From DATKCA01 sp035544675 (GTDB taxonomy: Bacteria; Acidobacteriota; Thermoanaerobaculia; Gp7-AA8), in assembly GCA_035544675.1 (NCBI GenBank), contig DATKCA010000268.1, forward strand, positions 1-61,626: DNA of 61,626 bases. The letters run 5' to 3'. Below the pieces are notes generated by a model, which did not search any database, had not been told where the DNA came from, and worked only from the letters and a program-made list of their open reading frames with translations. Positions 58,764-61,626 of this stretch are shown here, piece after piece (within the stretch, counting starts at the first letter, position 1; every line of letters starts with the position of its first letter). The position numbers and the translations under genes were made by a program.

Positions 58764-59365
58764 TGCGATTTCTGCGGAAGGTACGGCGCGACGAGGTTGC
58801 GGACGTACTTCGCCACCATGTCGAACTCCAGGTTGGCCTGGTCGCCGATTCGCGCCGCCCCGAGGTTCGTGCGCCGCAGCGTCTCCGGAATGAGCGCGGC
58901 ACTAAAACTCCCTTCCTCGGGATCGACGATGGTGAGGGAGACGCCGTCCACGGCCACCGATCCCTTGCTGACCACCAGCTCCGAGTACTCCGCCGGATAG
59001 CTCCACCGGTACACGGCGAATTCGCCCTCTGTCGTGATCGACAACAGGGTCCCGACCGTATCGACGTGGCCCTGCACCATGTGGCCGCCCATGCGGTCGC
59101 CGAGCGCGAGAGCGCGCTCGACATTGAGACCGGCCCCGGCCCTGAGACTCTTCAGCGTGGTGCGCGAGAGCGTCTCGTCTGACAGATCGGTGATCACGCT
59201 GCCGTCGCTCTGGGGCAGCACGGTCAGGCAGACGCCGTTCACGGCGAGGCTCTCCCCGCGCGCGAGCGGCTGCGGATCGGTCGTCCGCAGGCGCAGCCGC
59301 GCGCCCGAGTCCAGGCGCTCGAACGACTCGACGACGCCGTTGTGCTGAATGATTCCGGTGAACAC
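58760..59365 (-). CDS. ribE: Riboflavin synthase alpha subunit
   Basis: A 201-residue enzyme that dismutates two 6,7-dimethyl-8-ribityllumazine molecules to riboflavin. It starts at GTG as MFTGIIQHNGVV and shows the two tandem lumazine-binding barrels: SLAVNGVCLTV with MGGHMVQGHVDTVG, and GSVAVDGVSLTI with NLGAARIGDQANLEFD. Length is standard. The start directly follows the ribD stop (TAA then GTG). ribBA and ribH are not seen beside it. In some genomes this gene is called ribC. Confidence 0.96.
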   Translation of the reverse strand: MFTGIIQHNGVVESFERLDSGARLRLRTTDPQPLARGESLAVNGVCLTVLPQSDGSVITDLSDETLSRTTLKSLRAGAGLNVERALALGDRMGGHMVQGHVDTVGTLLSITTEGEFAVYRWSYPAEYSELVVSKGSVAVDGVSLTIVDPEEGSFSAALIPETLRRTNLGAARIGDQANLEFDMVAKYVRNLVAPYLPQKSQ

Positions 59366-60427
59366 TTATGTCGGATACGCAGTGATCATCAGATCGCCTC
59401 CGATGAGATCGACGCGATCAAAACGAAAGCGATACGCCTCTGTCAACCGGTTCACGCCGTCGCCGCCGAAGATCGCAGGCGCTTCCGCCCCCCCCACCAC
59501 CATCGGTGCCACGAACAGGATCATCTTCTGCCAGAGCGACCTGCGGATGACCTCGGAGTGAACGACGGAGCCCCCTTCGACGATCACCGAGCGGATGCCG
59601 CGCGCATGGAGCTGGCCGAGGACCTGCTCGATGTCGAGCCGGCCGGGGCAGTCCACGACCTCCAGGCCCGGCCGCGCGTCGAGCGGAGGCGACGGCGTGA
59701 AGAGGATGGTGCGGCCGCCGTCGCTGAGGAGCTGCGAATGCGGCGGCGTATCGCCGTCGCCGTCGAGCACCACGCGCGTCCACGGCGTGATCGAGCGGGA
59801 CCACCCCAGCCGCCGCGTCAGCCGCGGATTGTCGGCTTTGACGGTTCCACTGCCTACGAGGATGGCGTCGTATTCTTCACGCAGCGCCAGGGTCCTCTGG
59901 CGGGCCTCGGTCGAGGTGATCCACTGGCTCTGGCGCGTCACGGTGGCGAGCTTGCCGTCGATCGTGATGGCCGCCTTCAGCAGAACGAACGGCAGCTTCT
60001 GGCTCACCGCCCACACGAAACGCTCGTTGAGGCGGCGCGCGTCTGCTTCCAGCACGCCGGTCACGACCTCGATGCCGGCCTGGCGAAGCCGCTCAATGCC
60101 GCCGCCCTCGACGAGATCGTTGGGATCGCTCATGGCCACCACGACGCGGCGGATGCCCGCGGCGATGATCGCGCCGGTGCACGGCGCGGTTCGGCCATGA
60201 TGGGAGCACGGCTCCAGAGTGACGACCATGGTGGCTCCGCCCGGCTCGGGGCAGTGCGAGAGCGCCGCGACCTCCGCGTGCGCTTCCCCGGCCCGCTCGT
60301 GCCACCCCTCCGCGAGGATCTCGCTCTGGCGGGCGATGACGCAGCCCACCATCGGATTGGGGCTGACTGAGTAGCGTCCACGCTGTGCGAGCTCGAGCGC
60401 GCGGCGCATGAGCGTCTCGTCGGTCAT
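59366..60427 (-). CDS. ribD: Bifunctional pyrimidine deaminase/reductase RibD
   Basis: A 353-residue bifunctional enzyme for the second and third steps of riboflavin synthesis. The N-terminal deaminase (1-145) has the zinc motif GEAHAEVAAL with LEPCSHHGRTAPCTGAI. The C-terminal reductase has LLKAAITIDGKLAT, WITSTEARQRT, AILVGSGTVKADNPRLT and SVIVEGGSVVHSE. It is the first gene of ribD-ribE-unknown. A TAGACT box sits 7 bases before the ATG. No FMN riboswitch is recognisable in the short upstream gap. Confidence 0.96.
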   Translation of the reverse strand: MTDETLMRRALELAQRGRYSVSPNPMVGCVIARQSEILAEGWHERAGEAHAEVAALSHCPEPGGATMVVTLEPCSHHGRTAPCTGAIIAAGIRRVVVAMSDPNDLVEGGGIERLRQAGIEVVTGVLEADARRLNERFVWAVSQKLPFVLLKAAITIDGKLATVTRQSQWITSTEARQRTLALREEYDAILVGSGTVKADNPRLTRRLGWSRSITPWTRVVLDGDGDTPPHSQLLSDGGRTILFTPSPPLDARPGLEVVDCPGRLDIEQVLGQLHARGIRSVIVEGGSVVHSEVIRRSLWQKMILFVAPMVVGGAEAPAIFGGDGVNRLTEAYRFRFDRVDLIGGDLMITAYPT

Positions 60428-60434
60428 GCCGCGG

Positions 60435-60440
60435 AGTCTA
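60435..60440 (-). promoter_or_regulatory. -10-like box (TAGACT) 7 bases before ribD
   Basis: TAGACT on the minus strand, a 7-base spacer, then ATG at 60427. A weaker match than the other boxes of this kind, with the same spacing. Confidence 0.35.
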
Positions 60441-60488
60441 CGGCCAATTCTCCCCCGCGGGGCGGCGCGGGGGAGAAGTGCGGAAAGT

Positions 60489-61626
60489 CTATGGAACGCG
60501 AACGATGCGATAGCTCGAGAACGCCGAGCCGCCGCGGTTCGGTGTGGTGACGTAGAGGCGGATGCGCTGGCCGCTGCGCGCCTTGTCGATTGCGCTGCGG
60601 AACTGAGCGACGCTATTGACGCGCTGGCCCTGCACCTCGCTGATGATGTCGCCCTCGTTGATGTTCGCCTCGGCCGCAGCCGACACGCTCTTCACGCCGG
60701 TGACGAGCACGCCGCGAGCGGAGTCTTCCAGCCCGTACATCTGGCGGGTCTGCGCGGTCAGGTCCTGAACGGACATACCCAGACGGTCGCGGACCGGTGC
60801 GCGGGCACTGCTCTCCGTGTCCTCATCGGCCGGGCTGCCGGTCGGACGCTCGGCGGTTTTGGCGTTGAGCGTGACGCGCTGGCCGTTGCGGATCACAGTC
60901 ACACGGACGTTGCTGCCGACAGGAAGGTAGGAGATGTAGTCGATGAGCTCGCGGTTGCTGTTGATCTTGCGGCTGTCGATCTCCACGACGACGTCGCCAT
61001 GCTGGATGCCCGCGCGTGCGGCCGGCTTGCCTTCCTCTACGGCCTGCACCAGAGCGCCCCGCACATCCGCGCCGAGATTGAACGCTTCGCGGTAGTCCTC
61101 GGTGATCTCGGTGATGGTCATGCCGAGATATCCGCGCGTGACCTTGCCCTCCTTCAACTGCGGGAGAAGGCGCTTGGCGGTATTGACGGGCGTGGCGAAT
61201 CCGAGGCCCTGGGCCCCCCCGCGAATGGCGGTGTTGATGCCGATGACCTCACCCTGGATGTTCATCAGCGGGCCGCCTGAATTGCCGAAGTTGATGGCCG
61301 CGTCGGTCTGGATGAAGTTCTCGAACGACCGGGTCTCCGCGCTGAAACCGAGGGAGCGGCCCTTGGCGGAGATGACCCCGACCGTCAGGGTGTTCTCGAG
61401 GCGGAACGGACTCCCGACGGCGATGGCCCAGTCGCCCTTGCGGATGCGGTCGGAGTCGCCGAGCGGAACCGTGGGGAGCGAGGCTGCGTCGATCTTGATG
61501 AGGGCGATGTCGGTGGCCGGATCGCGGCCGATGACCTTGGCCTCGAGCGTGCGGCCGCCGATGCCGTTCTCATCCGCGCCGAAGTGCACGTCCACTCTCG
61601 TCGCGCTTTCCACGACGTGGTTGTTC
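60489..61626 (-). CDS. DegP/DegQ-type serine protease with two PDZ domains (5' end outside the window)
   Basis: The C-terminal 378 codons of a periplasmic HtrA-family protease; the frame runs off the window edge, so the signal peptide is missing. The catalytic triad is visible: His in NNHVVES (codon 61617-61619), Asp in TDIALIKI, and Ser in FGNSGGPL. PDZ1 follows (GYLGMTITEITEDYREAF, AGIQHGDVVVEI), then a linker, then PDZ2 (LGMSVQDLTAQTRQMYGL, GVLVTGVKSVSAAAEA, NEGDIISEVQGQRV). It should degrade or chaperone misfolded envelope proteins, fitting the many outer-membrane proteins here. Confidence 0.94.
   Translation of the reverse strand, partial: NNHVVESATRVDVHFGADENGIGGRTLEAKVIGRDPATDIALIKIDAASLPTVPLGDSDRIRKGDWAIAVGSPFRLENTLTVGVISAKGRSLGFSAETRSFENFIQTDAAINFGNSGGPLMNIQGEVIGINTAIRGGAQGLGFATPVNTAKRLLPQLKEGKVTRGYLGMTITEITEDYREAFNLGADVRGALVQAVEEGKPAARAGIQHGDVVVEIDSRKINSNRELIDYISYLPVGSNVRVTVIRNGQRVTLNAKTAERPTGSPADEDTESSARAPVRDRLGMSVQDLTAQTRQMYGLEDSARGVLVTGVKSVSAAAEANINEGDIISEVQGQRVNSVAQFRSAIDKARSGQRIRLYVTTPNRGGSAFSSYRIVRVP

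Overview
This is a 61.6 kb, high-GC, gene-dense stretch of a diderm bacterial chromosome. It encodes LpxC, an Omp85-type barrel, OmpA, TonB-type and BON proteins, type IV pilus parts and complete housekeeping genes. The mix of a peptidase-MA/propeller/barrel fusion, a pseudokinase-TonB fusion, YfhO-like and GT-C membrane enzymes and NtrYX behind LpxC best fits an Acidobacteriota-like lineage. That assignment is inference, since no rRNA is present. I annotate 55 protein genes (one cut by the right edge) and one tRNA-Gly. There is no prophage, insertion sequence or CRISPR array.

Layout. 0.1-6.4 kb: two small membrane proteins, dprA on the other strand, then a TPR lipoprotein, a CsgG-like protein and a protease-propeller-barrel protein. 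6.4-12.9 kb: topoisomerase IB, divergent from three tandem GT-C paralogues. 12.9-16.5 kb: pseudokinase-TonB fusion, mltG, ruvX. 16.5-19.6 kb: pilT with a zinc-ribbon partner and two pilins. 19.7-26.7 kb: M20 peptidase, YfhO, GT2, a GT-C protein and precorrin-2 dehydrogenase. 26.7-34.7 kb: glyA, a YfhO-like protein, folC, accD, membrane proteins and an archaeal-type GAPDH. 34.8-40.7 kb: smpB, lpxC, a DUF4390 protein, ntrY/ntrX, tRNA-Gly. 40.7-45.2 kb: yraN, mutL, a dehydrogenase, a BON protein. 45.3-52.2 kb: outer membrane proteins, SpoIID, FHA and receiver proteins. 52.4-57.7 kb: pyrR-pyrB-pyrC, a receiver, a second pilT, queF. 57.7-61.6 kb: rib operon and a DegP-type protease.

Four signals go beyond ordinary annotation. 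(1) The FHA gene ends in a textbook slippery site (A AAA AAG directly before TAA). A -1 shift there reads without a stop into the downstream membrane-protein gene, so one DNA segment probably makes an FHA protein and an FHA-membrane fusion. (2) Many intergenic regions, and the interior of one membrane-protein gene, carry arrays of 7-base repeats. Most are arranged as long inverted repeats, and the same heptamer families recur at distant loci. (3) At least nine genes have a -10-like hexamer 6-10 bases before the start codon and no ribosome binding site, which suggests leaderless transcription is common. (4) Sigma-54-type promoters lie before one pilin gene and, more weakly, before ompA.

Functionally the window is dominated by envelope building and its control: lipid A, murein processing, outer membrane proteins, glycosyl transfer at the membrane, pili and two-component signalling. 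Nucleotide, riboflavin, queuosine, folate, serine/glycine and fatty-acid genes are interspersed.
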